Shown: one piece after another, positions 48,260-60,700 of the stretch
Layout of the letters: the number at the start of each line of letters is the position of its first letter
Position numbering within the stretch: the first letter of the stretch is position 1
Source of the DNA: Albugo candida
Lineage: Eukaryota > Oomycota > Peronosporomycetes > Albuginales > Albuginaceae
Assembly (NCBI GenBank): GCA_905220665.1
Contig: CAJNAR010000164.1
Location: 866,758-930,757 of the forward strand
Direction: 5' to 3'
DNA: 64,000 nucleotides
Translations under genes and position numbers: made by a program
Notes under the pieces: generated by a model
Told to the model about the DNA's origin: nothing
The model's input: the letters and a program-made list of their open reading frames with translations, nothing else
The model's database searches: none

Positions 48260-51200
48260 GGGCTCCTCGATTATTTCAACGTGGAACAATATCTCAGCAC
48301 TCATGGTGAATGTTAATGGAATACATAAAAATGGTCATCTTTTTATCGACCACATCCTATCACAACACTCCATTTGTTGTGTTCAAGAGACAAAGTTTCA
48401 CGATCACAACCAACTGGACTTCTTTCAGTTTTTATTATCTTACAAAAATGCAGCACAAAATGTTTGTCAATGACCACAACAGTGCTTTTCTCCATCCGAC
48501 TCAAAACCGCAGTGGTGGCGTCATGACAATCCTTCTTTCGGACTTCCTCGGTTATATAACAGCTGAAGAACTCACCGATCGAAGCATTCGAAATCGTTAT
48601 GTGGTTTTGCGTCTTATCATTCACGATGCACCGGTGTATATTCACAATGTATATGCACCGTTCAAGGCCGAGAAACGAGTGGGTTTTTATGTGTTATTGC
48701 TTTCAAACACTTTCGAATCGACCGCAACACATATCGTGTTTGGTGATTTCAACACACCACTCGATCCAGCTATCGATGCTTCGAGTGGAACAATCCGGCA
48801 CGAAGCAAGTCGATTAGCGTGTTTGGAATTGCTTTCACAGTTGGGTGTGGTAGACGCTTGGCGAATCCAACATCCAACTGAAAAAGTATTTACAGGACCA
48901 TTACCGCGCAAGAATCGACTTGATTATATTTGCATGTCGGAAGAGCTATTCAATATGGTATACAAAACCTCTGAGTATTTTCGTCCACGACATACGGGAG
49001 ATCATCTGGCACAAAAAGTAACTTTTGCAAATCCAACTCAATCTCCGGGTCGAGGATATTGGAAATGTTCATTACGACTATTTGAATATCCTAAAGTTGT
49101 CGAAGCAATCAAATTGGAAGCGATTTTGGTGCTCGAACAGTTACGGACAACTTCGAATCCCGGTAAAATGTGGGAAAGTTGGAAGACAAAAATCAAGAAA
49201 AAGCTTCAAAGCATTGAAAAAAAGGTTGCAAAAGATAGCCGACGTGATGTTGAGTCTAGCCAGCGTGTTTTGGAAGTCGCAGCAGCTCGATATCGCATTC
49301 AAGACAGCAACGAGTCACGGTATTTTTACGAATCGAGTCTCCAACAATTTAGAATTTCAGTCGAAAATAATGCGAAATACAACCAAGATGAAAGCTTCGA
49401 CCATCACGTGAAGCATATGGAGAACTCTTCCAAGCATTTTTTTCGCCCTCCGGATAGTTCTTGTCGTCGCGTGCCGATCAAAAATGTTACAAAAAAATGT
49501 GGTACCGTGACATCGAACCCGAGGGAGATTATTGATGAATTCAGAGATCATTGGGGGGGGGTGTCATGGGCTCTGTTTATAGCTCAGAGACCGACTCAAA
49601 TGTTCCAAGTGAAAGAAAGCAAGAAAAGTTACTCGATTCGATTCAAGTTTTCCTTGCCTCAGCAAAGGTAGACCGTCTCTCAACTCGGTTAAAAACGACC
49701 GAGATGGCGGAAGCGATCAAGCACATGCGGAGTAGTTCTTCTCCAGGTATGGATGGACTACTAGCAGCATTTTATCAGCTTCATCCGGAAACGTTTGGCG
49801 ATTGTTTAAAGATCGTGTTCGAATATCAGCTGGAAAGAGGAATTTTACTTCGATCACAACGTCACTCAGCAATCACACTTTTATACAAGAAAGGATCACG
49901 AGGTGATCCTGGCAACTATCGACCGATCGCACTGCTTTGCGTCGATGTAAAAGTACTTCAAAAGTGTTGGCGTATCGATTACAACGGTTTTTGCCAAAAT
50001 TGATCCGTCAAGATCAAAAAGCATTTGTGCGAGGAAGGTCAATGCATCACCATATTCGACATCTAACCGACATTCAAGACTTGGGCACTCATCGTGGGGA
50101 GGAAGCTTATGCGACTTTTCTCGACTTTGAGAAAGCATATGATTGAGTCAATTGGACGTACACGTTTCGCGTTTTGGAAAAATTGGGCGTTGGAAAAAGT
50201 TTCATCGACTGTGTTCGTCTTTTGTACAATAGCACAAAGGCGCAGTTGATGATTAATGGAAATATCACACCGTCCATTACACCACAACGTGGAGTGAAAC
50301 AAGGTGATCCTCTCTCAGCATTACTTTTTCTGATGAGGATTGAACCTTTGGGAAATCTACTTCGGCAACATGAAGAACATGGCATTTGGATTAATGGCAC
50401 GACTGTCGCAACTGGATTATTTTTTGCGGACGATTCGACATTGCTTTCAGCGACACCAAATGGTGTTTTGACGCAGCTCGAACTCGTCCAAGTCTATTGC
50501 GATGGATCGGGTGCGAAACTCAACTTGACTAAATCAATTTTGCTCTCGTTGAATCGGACAAAGCCAAGTCCACGTATTCCCAATTTGACCATAATGGGTC
50601 CGGAGGATTCGGTCAAGTATTTGGGTATTCCGTTCGGCCAGAAACCAACTCACTCGATGGTTATTTCAACTCTCGACAAGCGTTTTTACGATGGGTTTGG
50701 TGTATGGTTTCGACGAGCAAGAACTGTTCGTGGTCGACTACTGGTTGCGCAGACGATGATTTTATCACGTTTGTGGCATTACACGATGCACGTGGACATA
50801 CCAGCAATGACTATTCGACAGTGGCAATCGATGTTGAATCGATTTGTGCTTGGTCGGAAACACAAAAAAGATTCAAAACATGTTCACCTTATCGGCAAAG
50901 AATTTTTATATCTTCGCCGACAAGATGGTGGACTACAAGTTCCTTTTTTGGTGGGACGACTAAAGCTACAACGTATTCAATTCCTTCAGCAGTTCGCATC
51001 CGATGCGTCAACAATTATTCCTGTGAATTGGACAACTGCTTCGACGGAATTATTACAACTTATCCAACCTTCCTTTGGACCACACAAGCCGATGGATATA
51101 TTCACCATCGCACCAAATCGACATGGGAAAATGGTTCAATGGGAGAGCATATCGTCATGGTGGAAACAAGCATTTAGAATGTGGCATCAGATGGATTGGA

Positions 51201-52465
51201 GCATTTCAATATCAGATTTAAATGTTTCACAACGCCGTCAGTACTACATGGAACAACCGATGTGGTTTCACTGCGACCAAAAGTTACATTACGAAGCTGC
51301 TACTCGTCATCCGAGTACGCAGAACGTTTGGTACAATCTTGGTATGGCGGACGAACCACATCGAACATTTCGAAAAACGTTTGCTACGCTTTTCGAGGTT
51401 CGCAGTCTTCAAGACTTTTTTCGAGAAAGCGACACATGGCCAACGAAGGAAGATTTCGTCGCCAACTATTACAACGACGAAGAACTAAACATATCGCATA
51501 TGTCTGAAGAAAAGTTGCTGAGTCGACTTTACAATGAAGTCACTCAGATTCTCCAGCGTATCCACTCGACGTTTGGTCTCATCACTTGGATTATACCAAC
51601 CACAAGTGGCAGATCATTTTATGTGGGAGTAAAAACCAAGGAAAGGAAACATTATTTTCCTTCTATTCCACGCTCACAACTCTCACGAATCGCCTGAAAA
51701 CCTCCCGAACCAACCAAGAGTCATCCGATGTCGACACATTGGTCATCACGGGAGAGATCGGACGCACTGGATTCAGAACGAGTTCGAACTTTTATGGCTA
51801 CATCACGGCATCTTCGAAAACGTGTATTACCAATTTTCGAGGATTTACAGTTTCGTCTAGCCTTTCGGATGTTGCCAGTTCGATCTCGTTTCTGGTTCGT
51901 AAAGGATATTCAGCCCGACATTATATTGTGCACGCAGCCTTCGTGTGGGGCAGTGAAATCCGATCAACATCTCTTTTTAGAGTGCGATCACACGGCACAG
52001 TTATGGAGGGAGTTACTCCCTAGTTGGGATCCGTTTTTCTCCTCTCAACCACGTTGGACGCATATTGCATGTGCAATCGTACCAACAATACGGTCGGATT
52101 GGAAAGACTATTTCGGAATTATCTCAGAATTATGGCTTGCATTGTAAGCGGTGACACTGCACTTCGTCTGGACAGATCAGAATCGTCGTTTGTTCGATCA
52201 TCGATCAGCAACTCCGACAGTTCCAGCACTTTCCGTGATCTACACCACGTTAGTGCGCACGTTCGGTACTTTCGAAGACAGTGTTACGACCACGAGGAAC
52301 GCATTCGGCTTGCAAAGGTGCTGGATCAACTCGCAACGCAAGGATTATTTGGTGGATTTTTCAGAAGCCGAAGATCATTACTGCGGGTACGGCACAGACA
52401 AGTCAAAATGCAAGTGCAACTCAGATCCTAGTCCTAGTTGGCTGGTTATGCTCACCGTGGTGTGA
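48249..52465 (+). pseudogene. LINE ORF2: APE endonuclease and reverse transcriptase, broken
   Basis: Endonuclease motifs: MVNVNG, CCVQETKF, VFGDFNTPLD, NRLDYICMSE and TGDH, in that order (48300-49020). RT motifs: SPGMDGL, GNYRPIALL, ATFLDFEKAYD, RGVKQGDPLSALLF and FFADDSTL (the catalytic x-A-D-D) between 49740 and 50440. A zinc-binding RT-associated domain follows (CTQPSCG, then DQHLFLECDHTAQLW) near 51930-52010. Breaks: frame changes near 48460, at the G9 run 49553-49561 and near 49950; in-frame TGA at 50144 (directly after KAYD), TGA at 51695 and TAA at 52145. Confidence 0.88.
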
Positions 52466-55130
52466 CGCACACCAGCTTGCAAACCACGGTACTTTTGGAC
52501 CATTTTTACAACTTAACAGCATTTACAAGCTGGACACAGTCTCGTATTAAGGGTGCTGAGGCTACTACGATACGAGATTATCAACGAGAAGACATATTAT
52601 CATCTCTCACAGGTATTTCACGAAAGCTTTTTTATATGTATATATGTTATTTAAGATAGCCTAGGCAACTAGAGAAGTCAGCTAGTCTAATTCTAGTAAT
52701 ATAGACACCTTCAACTGATGTCCTGTCCCATTCAGCCCTAGTGGTTGGCATCTGAATGAAGAAGGATGACAAACAATGATAAGATTTCTTCCAGAAAATT
52801 ATACATTGAGATGTATGAGGAGAAAGAAACATAGTGCCCCAAATAGGTTTCGATCAAGTAATCAGCTCGAATGCTTTTTCCATGCGTGCTAAACACTTCG
52901 AACTTATCTGTATTGGACTCAGTCAATGGGAATTTCTAAAATACAACAGTGGAAAAATAGAAGGCTTTGCTTTCAAAGCTATCTCTAATCTGACCACCTC
53001 ATTCGATGGTGAATGAAGTGTTGTCATTTAACGAGAATGTAAGAGATGTAAAGCACCTCTATGATACTCCCAAGATGACTTCAGCACGGAACTTAAAGAA
53101 GTCCGCCTTGTACTTTTCGAAAAATAAAACGAGAGACAAAGATTAGCCCTACCTAATATTCTCTATTTGCGAATCAGAGATTCCAAAAATACGTTATTGA
53201 TTGGAAGGATAAAGAGATCCGTAAATTCAATTGACTCTGATAATAAGCGATGATTGTGAATACTGAACCGTTGTCTTTCACCAGACGATAAAAATATATT
53301 TCTGCAAGTGAAGAGCAACAAGTAACGTTCTTTCAATCAATTATTAGAGCACTTGAGCGGAATATAAATGTGGGTCGTAGCTGTTTTGCAAATGTTAGAC
53401 ACATTCTTGTGAAATGCTAACTCACCCCTCTACATTTTTGCCATATGGCGTTCCGGTGGACATTTACTATACATAAGGAGATGAAGTGCAATATGAGCAA
53501 TTTGTCACGACTGGTAGATAAATTCAATGAGAACGTTTCGAAATATTTATACGCGCAATAGACTTGAATGGAGGCAGAACAAGCATGTTATATTATTCTT
53601 ATACATTCTTAAAAGACAAGTATTTTGAGAAGAAGACGTCTGCAGTAGATCGCCAAGTCACATCCTTACAAGGGGAAGAGATAATGAGAGGATGCATCGT
53701 ACCTGATGTACTCAATATGTTCGGCAGAGACCGGCATATCTCGATCTATAAATGTCCTAAACTTACGTGGTTGTTGGAAATGGTACTTGGCATGACATTG
53801 TACGGGTAAGGGCCAATGTGATGTCTTATGACTGAATCAACGGCGATATAAACTCAAATACGTTAACTACAGTATAACATATCCGGATAGCTTATCGTTT
53901 ACGAAATGAATAAAGTATCTGAATGTACAGTACAGCTAATGATCACTTTTCTCTTTTGAGTTCTTAATCTGTAGCACAAGTGCAATGAACCTAACGCGTT
54001 TCGAGCATGTGAACATCCCCGGTTTTATGGTTTCAATACACTTGCAATTAGATGAGTAAGACTCGATGCTGTTCGTACTCAGAGGAGATTCTTCGAAGCC
54101 TCAAGAAGAAATAACTCACAAAATTCGGGAAAAAGAAAACAATTAGAAACGATCTGCTAAACGTAGGGCTCGAATTAGAAGACCAGAAATTTGCAAGATG
54201 TGAATTATAAAGGAGTGAGTAGCCGCCTGACGAGTTATAGCACTCTTTTTTTCCGTTTTACACGGAATCAACAATATGGTCATCAGAACGCTGAGAAAAT
54301 TGATATGCCTGACAATAGTGTAGCTGGATTGTTTTCTATACCCTTCAATTTTTTGAGATACAGCATATCGTGTTCATGTCAAGCTACAAGATCTCATGCT
54401 TGTGGACACTTTCTATTTCGATTTCAAACTCGTCGAGATTTTCATCTTCAGTATTCGACATATAGAACAGCATCAAAGCATTTGCACCTCACAAAATCCT
54501 GATCACGGAGTAGAGCCAGATCAATTCAGATTAGCGTTCACTACCACTTTAGCGATTCTTGACATCATCAACTGTCTCTTATGTCAAGATTCGTTCACAT
54601 TCCAATGCTGTCAGATTTTTTATAAAGAAAGGAGTTGTATTTGACACTGTTTTAGCGAGATTTTTACACGTGGGTTGACCGGACGATCTATGGCGCAATG
54701 ACCGATTTCGTACCGTGGTCCAATGTTCAATATAGAAAACCCGCGAAATTTTACGTCAAGATAAGGTACTTTCCAAACGATAATACATCACTACGACAGA
54801 GGTTGCTGTTACCGATACATTTCATTTGGGGGTCAGTAGATCAAAGAAGTGTAAACCTTTGATCGGCATGCATGAATCGAACTTCAGACGTTCCCAGAAA
54901 GACACCTTTGTCGTTTATTGTCCTGGCAGAAATCCAGATCGCTCCAAGTTCCCCAATACGATGCAATACTAAAAACCAATTCCTGGCTAGTAGCCTATAC
55001 GGGTACAAGTCATGCAATACAATTTATGAAACGGGAACAGACGCCATCCCCCACTACAACCTCTCATTAGAAACCACAGAAACAAGTCTGCTTTTATAAG
55101 ACCCGCTACATGCCCAGCGTTGTTTCTCAG
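52466..55130. other. Repeat-flanked region without recognisable genes
   Basis: AT-rich. Short frames such as 53564-53809 and 54191-54502 (plus) show no family features. Probably old, unrecognisable transposon DNA and the LINE 3' UTR at the left edge. Confidence 0.45.
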
Positions 55131-57757
55131 CCGAGATATAGTGCAAGACAATTATAATGGACAACCCCCCCCTATTTATGCGGCCAAATTTCAAAATTTC
55201 AATTTCATGCAGCCTATACTTCTAACCTGCAAATATCCGTTTTTTTAGCCAATCAGGAGTAGTGTATGTAGGTAGATTAATCAATCGCCATATCACTTCA
55301 GAAGTTGATAACGCCCTCCGTATTTTTTTGCACTTATAGCTTCCCAAAGTAACCATGCCACGTCTAAAAAAACAGAGGAAACTTGTACATGACATCGATA
55401 CATGCTGCAGAGAACAAGAAGCAGAAAATTGAAGTACATGACGTGCATGAATTTGAAAGTAGCAGCGCCTGCAATAAAAATGAATTCCAGATGGAGAACG
55501 AAATTGAAGTGGAAGATGATGAAATGATTGTTGGGAATATTGAGAGAGATGTACTTCCAGTGCGGTATCTGGGAAATTCGCCACGTACACAAAGGCGCAA
55601 GAAAGCGGTGCTGAAGGATGCTGGGAGAGGCACCAAGCCGTTGACTGAATACTGGACACTGACACCAATGTTTACAGATGCTGGTGCTGAAGTGGATAAC
55701 GAAAATGATGCAGACTTGGATGATGGATCTGATGAAGACGAGGGTACTGAGTGGAACAAAGCTGATATCGGTATGGCAGTTGAGAATCTGAAAAAAATAA
55801 ATCGAAAGCCAAACGGGAAGAAAAATGCAGCACATGCGCGTGAAGCAGCGCTACTCGGCTACTTTCGCCTACTCCAAATAGGAAAAACGAAGAAAGCTGC
55901 AAGTTCCTTTATCTCAGATGCAGCAGGAAGAGAAGTTTACTTTTCTCGATCAATACGGACATGGGCCAGAACTTATATGAAAGACGGGTCTCTGCCTTAG
56001 TCGAAGCAAGGGAAACACGCCAAGCGATCAAGTTTTCTTCAGGACGAGGACTGTATCATTATCCTGCAACAATAACTCCGTGCAAATAAGTTCAATGTCG
56101 AAATTGCAACCTTGACAAAACACACCAATGAAGAAATCCTCTCCGAGTTAGGCTACACTCCTTGCCCAAAAATATCGGAACGAACGATGATGCGCTGGCT
56201 ACACGCCTTGGACATATCATACCGCAAAGTTGCGAAGTGGATTTACATCGATGGGCATGAAAGAGAAGATGTTATTGAGTATCGCCAAAAGTTTCTGGCC
56301 AGATTAGATGAACTTGATGCTCCCATGCCTGTTTTCCCTGCAAACAATGATAATTTCGAGAAAAACCAAGATGATGTAATATGGCCAGTAGCGAACATTC
56401 AACCACTTCTTCTGGTGACCCATGATGAAAGTACGTTTGCTGTCAATGATGGGTTGAAGCGCCTTTGGATGCCTGATGGAGAACAACAATTGCGCAAGAA
56501 AGGCCAAGGGAGATCTATTCATGTCAGTGACTTCCTTTGTCCAATCTTGGGACGCCTCGCCCCGGACCAAGAGAAAAAAGAGCACTTTCCGACGCTGCCA
56601 GAACAAGCATGTGTGATCATGCACCCTGGAATTCAGCACGACGGATGGTGGGAGGCAATAGACCTCTACAACCAGGTGCTTGATCGAGCAATCCCCATCT
56701 TTGAGGCACAATTTCTAGGCATGCAGGCCCTCTTTGCCTTTGACAATGCCACCAGCCATGCTGCCTTTGCTGACGATGCGCTCTGTGCAAACCGCATGAA
56801 CCTGGGTCCTAGTGGCAAACAACATCTGATGCGACAAACGACTTGGGGAAATGGAATTTACCAGGAATTGGTTTTTCCAGAAGATCATGCAATTGAAAAA
56901 CTTTGTGGCAAGGCAAAGGGTATCAAAGTTGTATTTGAAGAACGAGGATTTTGGCGTGCAGGCCTTACACTTGACTGTCGCGTAAAATGTCCTACAACCG
57001 AACTGGACTGCTGTGCCAGAAAAATCATGGCAAATCAACAGGACTTTCTTCGCCAGTAATGCATATTAGAAGAGCTTATTGTTGGTGCCGGCCACATGAT
57101 AATATTTTATCCAAAATTTCATTGTGAACTCAACTTCATTGAAAACTTTTGCGGCTCTGCCAAGCGTACACACGGAAATACTGCAATTATTCATGGACTG
57201 GACTAAAGGACGTGGTGCCAAACGCATTGGATTCGTCAGTTTGACCGAGATAGGAACTACTATTAAAAATTTCAGAATTTTAATGATGTTTACCGCAAAG
57301 GGTTAAGTGGTAAAGCTACGGAATATGCCGTCAAAAAGTACCGTTCTAACCGACGCGTACCAAATTCAATCCTGATGGACATGAACTGCCTCACGGCTTA
57401 ATACTACATAAATGAGACCATACTTTCGGAGATTGTTTCATAATTGATAACTTGTCATACATACTTAATAAAAGAGTTCGGGCCCAATAATATTAAGTAA
57501 TACAGGTTATTGATTTTCGGGCGGCCAAATATCGCTTGTCCCATTGAAAATTGCCGAAATTGGCCGAGTTTCAAGGCCCTACTAGTCCTACAAAAATAAA
57601 CTTACGAAGAATTGGCTTCCATTATCTTACAGCGTAGCTTCTGTTCTTCAGTACAATGGAATTCTTTTTTCTCCATTAAATCTTTTGTGTGAAGAGAAAG
57701 AATTCTTGTCTACCGATTAAACGTGGTGGTTATAAGTGTCTTGCACTGTATGATTCT
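55131..57757 (+). mobile_element. Decayed DDE-type DNA transposon
   Basis: About 2.6 kb centred on a broken DDE transposase. A TATAAGTGTCTTGCACTATAT-like motif (three variants) flanks it in inverted orientation at 55131-55157 and 57728-57753. Inside these lie weaker inverted matches of the form AATGG-ACAA...TATTT..GGCC (55156-55184 and the inverse of 57522-57545). The ends are proposals only. Confidence 0.6.
55355..57400 (+). pseudogene. DDE superfamily transposase, broken
   Basis: Start likely ATG 55355 (MPRLKKQRK), with a frame change soon after. From 55389 one frame carries an acidic N-terminal part and an HTH-like region (AREAALLGYFRLLQIGKTKK). It is interrupted by TAG at 55998, TAA near 56070 and TAA at 57057, yet keeps the same phase for 1.7 kb. 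Catalytic acidic residues are still visible: THDESTF (near 56425), FAFDNATSHAAF (near 56735) and FHCELNFIENFCG (near 57115). Other family landmarks are YIDGHERED, RMNLGPSGKQHLMRQTT, CCARKIMANQQDFL and, after further frame changes, DVYRKGLSGKATEYAVKKY. This family of Tc1/IS630-like (DDE_3-like) proteins is frequent in fungi. A related fragment lies at 35.1-35.6 kb. Confidence 0.8.
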
Positions 57758-60700
57758 ATCAGCTCGTCCGCCTTATACAAACACTATGTCATTTCGAAGA
57801 AGTGACGATATTTATGTATACAGATATCTCACTCATCTCTCCCATTTGACGAGGGAAAGCGTTTTGACTGGCTGTAATTGATATTTTTGTCACACGACAG
57901 TGTAAGCGACCATCTTCAAGGACGACATAGAAGGTGTTACGTGAGAAAATAATTTATGCCGTATAAATCAGCGTACTCGAATCAATAACAGTGTATGCTG
58001 GAAAATTCACGACGAGTAGATCAAGAAGTTCTACCAGATTAGGCAGAAGCACGATATTTCTCCGCTCGTTTTTGAGAAATGTGTAGCTCCTTTATTTAAT
58101 GACGGACAACTCTGATATGCTGTAAGGAAACTCATCTCTAGATTGTGATTTATTTAATACATAACAGAAAAGCGGATGTCACAAGTGCGACCGAAAACGG
58201 GTTGTGCTTCTTGTGTCTTCCGTCTCATAATACCACGCCAAATCAATGATAGTCGTTGATCTGTCTAACAAAATTCTGTTATCGAACCTTACATACTCAT
58301 TTCACCTTGCGTTCATGAAAGAAGTCACGAAAGCTTCATTTATTCCTGATCAAACAAGAAATGCTGCTGACGCAATGGGTTTATAAGCTGATTTGAAGCG
58401 TCTTCTCTTTGCTGCATACAATTCATGTCTAAGTTACTTAGAATTGACGCTGCGACAGGCATTCGAACTCATGTTGAAAAGACCAATTCGCGACAACCTT
58501 TTGATAATATTTTCTAATTTTCAAATAAAAATATAGTATGGTAGGCTTGTTCGACTAAGGGTTAGACTGCATCCACTTATCGCCTTTATAGAGGGATAAC
58601 ATAATATTTGTGCTATCAAGATGTGATTATGAGCTATCTCTTGCATAAACACGACTTACTGCATTGCATTTAGCAGTCACTCAAAATATAAGACAAGACA
58701 AAGCATAATCGAGCTAATGAGACCTAGCTAATTTGATTCGAGCGTATTCGGGACAAGAAAAAATCCTACCCTCCAATGTAAAGCTTTTTGAATGATGCTT
58801 CACGATGCAATTCCTCAAACCAATCCCCTGATTCGTTACCTGAGTTCTTTCTTTATTCTGACTGTATTCTTCATCCCTTTTTCCATTTACTGAGCATATC
58901 CAGCGTATTCCCCTTATAATGTACAAATAGTTGCAGACGGTACGTGCGCGTGCTCTTCAGACTTTTAAAAAAAATTTGCAGTTTTCCATTGCATCGCTTT
59001 TTGCTTTCTGCGAATCATTATATACTGTGGTATTTGGTAGGAAGCACTCGAATCAGAGGGATGAATTTTTCGGACGTTAAAATCTCTTCGCTTATCTTTG
59101 AAAGTTTCGGCCGAAGACAATATAAATCCCTGACCTGAGTGTCATGACTACACATTCTGAGAAGCTCAATAAATGTGTTGCTTTATGTGTTTTCTATAAA
59201 ACGAGCTTTTTTATTTCTTTTGGTGTACGCGATCCAATGCATCGCAATCCTCGTAACACACTGTGCATGAGCGACGCACTGTTGACAAGAACATTTTCTC
59301 TATACCTCTAAAAGACGAATATACTAATTCATATTTCTAAAATCCATTTTTATTTTCAAAGCGAGCTAACCAACAAAATGAAAACGAGAGCTCCTTGTTG
59401 ACCAGCACCGATTTGAACTGAGTATGAGGCGCTCAATCTTTCATTGAGTAATCATAACTACGTGCAACGCTTTCCAAAAATTTAGAGGCTGGAGAGATAG
59501 GTTAAATGCGGACGTGGGATCCAGTCTCGCTAATTTTCTTGCTCCAGTAAAAATTTGCTTTTGCGGAAATATCAGTGTAGTAGCTGGCTTAAATACGTGC
59601 CTGATTTATAACCCAGGCCATTATAAAAACCAATTTTAAAATCGAGAATAAGTTCGAGATAAAGGTCCGGACGCGCTTGATGACAGGATGAATGAAATAG
59701 ACGATCAGAAAACTCAGCCTTGATAATTGAGCAATAGATTTGCTGAGTATGGTTCGATGGTTGATAATTCAAAGGCGCAATTACTAGATTTGGAAGACGA
59801 CCAAGAAGTAAAGCTTGGGGTCCTGTATAACCTCAAAAGTAGTGTCGATAATACACTGATCAAATAGGACAAGAAAATTTGTTCTGCAGAGCTTAATGAT
59901 CTAACGTGGATTGTCATTCAGCTTGAGATCACAAGTTAGAAGAAGATGCAAGCTATTTGCATACTCTGATTTGAACTTTCAGCTTCCTTGAGATGGGAGA
60001 ATTTCTAGCCTTGTAATGAACAAACTCTACTTTTGAACTTTCAAAACGATCCCATCTCTTGACCATGGAGACTATGACAATTTGACCCTTCATCTCTTCT
60101 ATGCACGCCAGCGACTCTAGCCTATAGCAAAGCAATTCATATCGAAAAATTGTGTATCCAGCTGTTCATCAAGACAGTGACACCTTCAAAGAAGTGTTGC
60201 TAAACCCTAAACCCTAAAACCTAAAGCCTTAATGAATAACAAAATATCTGCTCCTTCAGGGGTACAAATCTTGCTTTTACATAGTGCGAATCGATGTAAC
60301 CCGACGTACATAACCTGTAACTGGACACGTCATTCTCGCGCATCCCACATTAACATATAAGATGGATGATTCGAAAATACTAGCAATAATGATCGTTTTT
60401 GCGAAACAGAATCTAAACAAATCGCATAGACGGTATGAGATACAGTTGCTTTCTTCATTATTGGCGCTAGTGAGCACCAAAAGCCCCAATATTTGGAAGG
60501 ATTCTTAGTCATGATGAGAATGGAAATAGAAAATGTTTTTTTTATTGGTATGATGAATTCAATTCAGGAAGTCCACAAAAGCACCATGGTATCGTAACTA
60601 ATTAGTACAAGCGCACTAGCAGTAGACACTATCAATTAGAGCTTTCAGTGGTTCTAGAGGATATAAGTCCATTACACCCAAATACATTGATGAAGAGTGC

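Larger units (their letters stand above)
45775..52465 (+). mobile_element. Non-LTR retrotransposon (LINE, L1/Tx1-like), inactive
   Basis: About 6.7 kb on the plus strand with the order ORF1, APE endonuclease, reverse transcriptase, zinc-binding C-terminus. Codon use and GC (richer in GC than surrounding subtelomere) are uniform over the element. Frameshifts and stops occur in both ORFs. No target-site duplication or poly(A) tail was identified, so the true 5' and 3' ends are uncertain; the 3' UTR may run to about 52640. Confidence 0.88.

Noticed and set aside
55222..55902. Minus-strand frames of 130-180 codons opposite the DDE transposase start
   Set aside because: Cys/Phe/Ser-rich antisense of an acidic coding region, a usual shadow. 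The plus-strand frame has transposase features.
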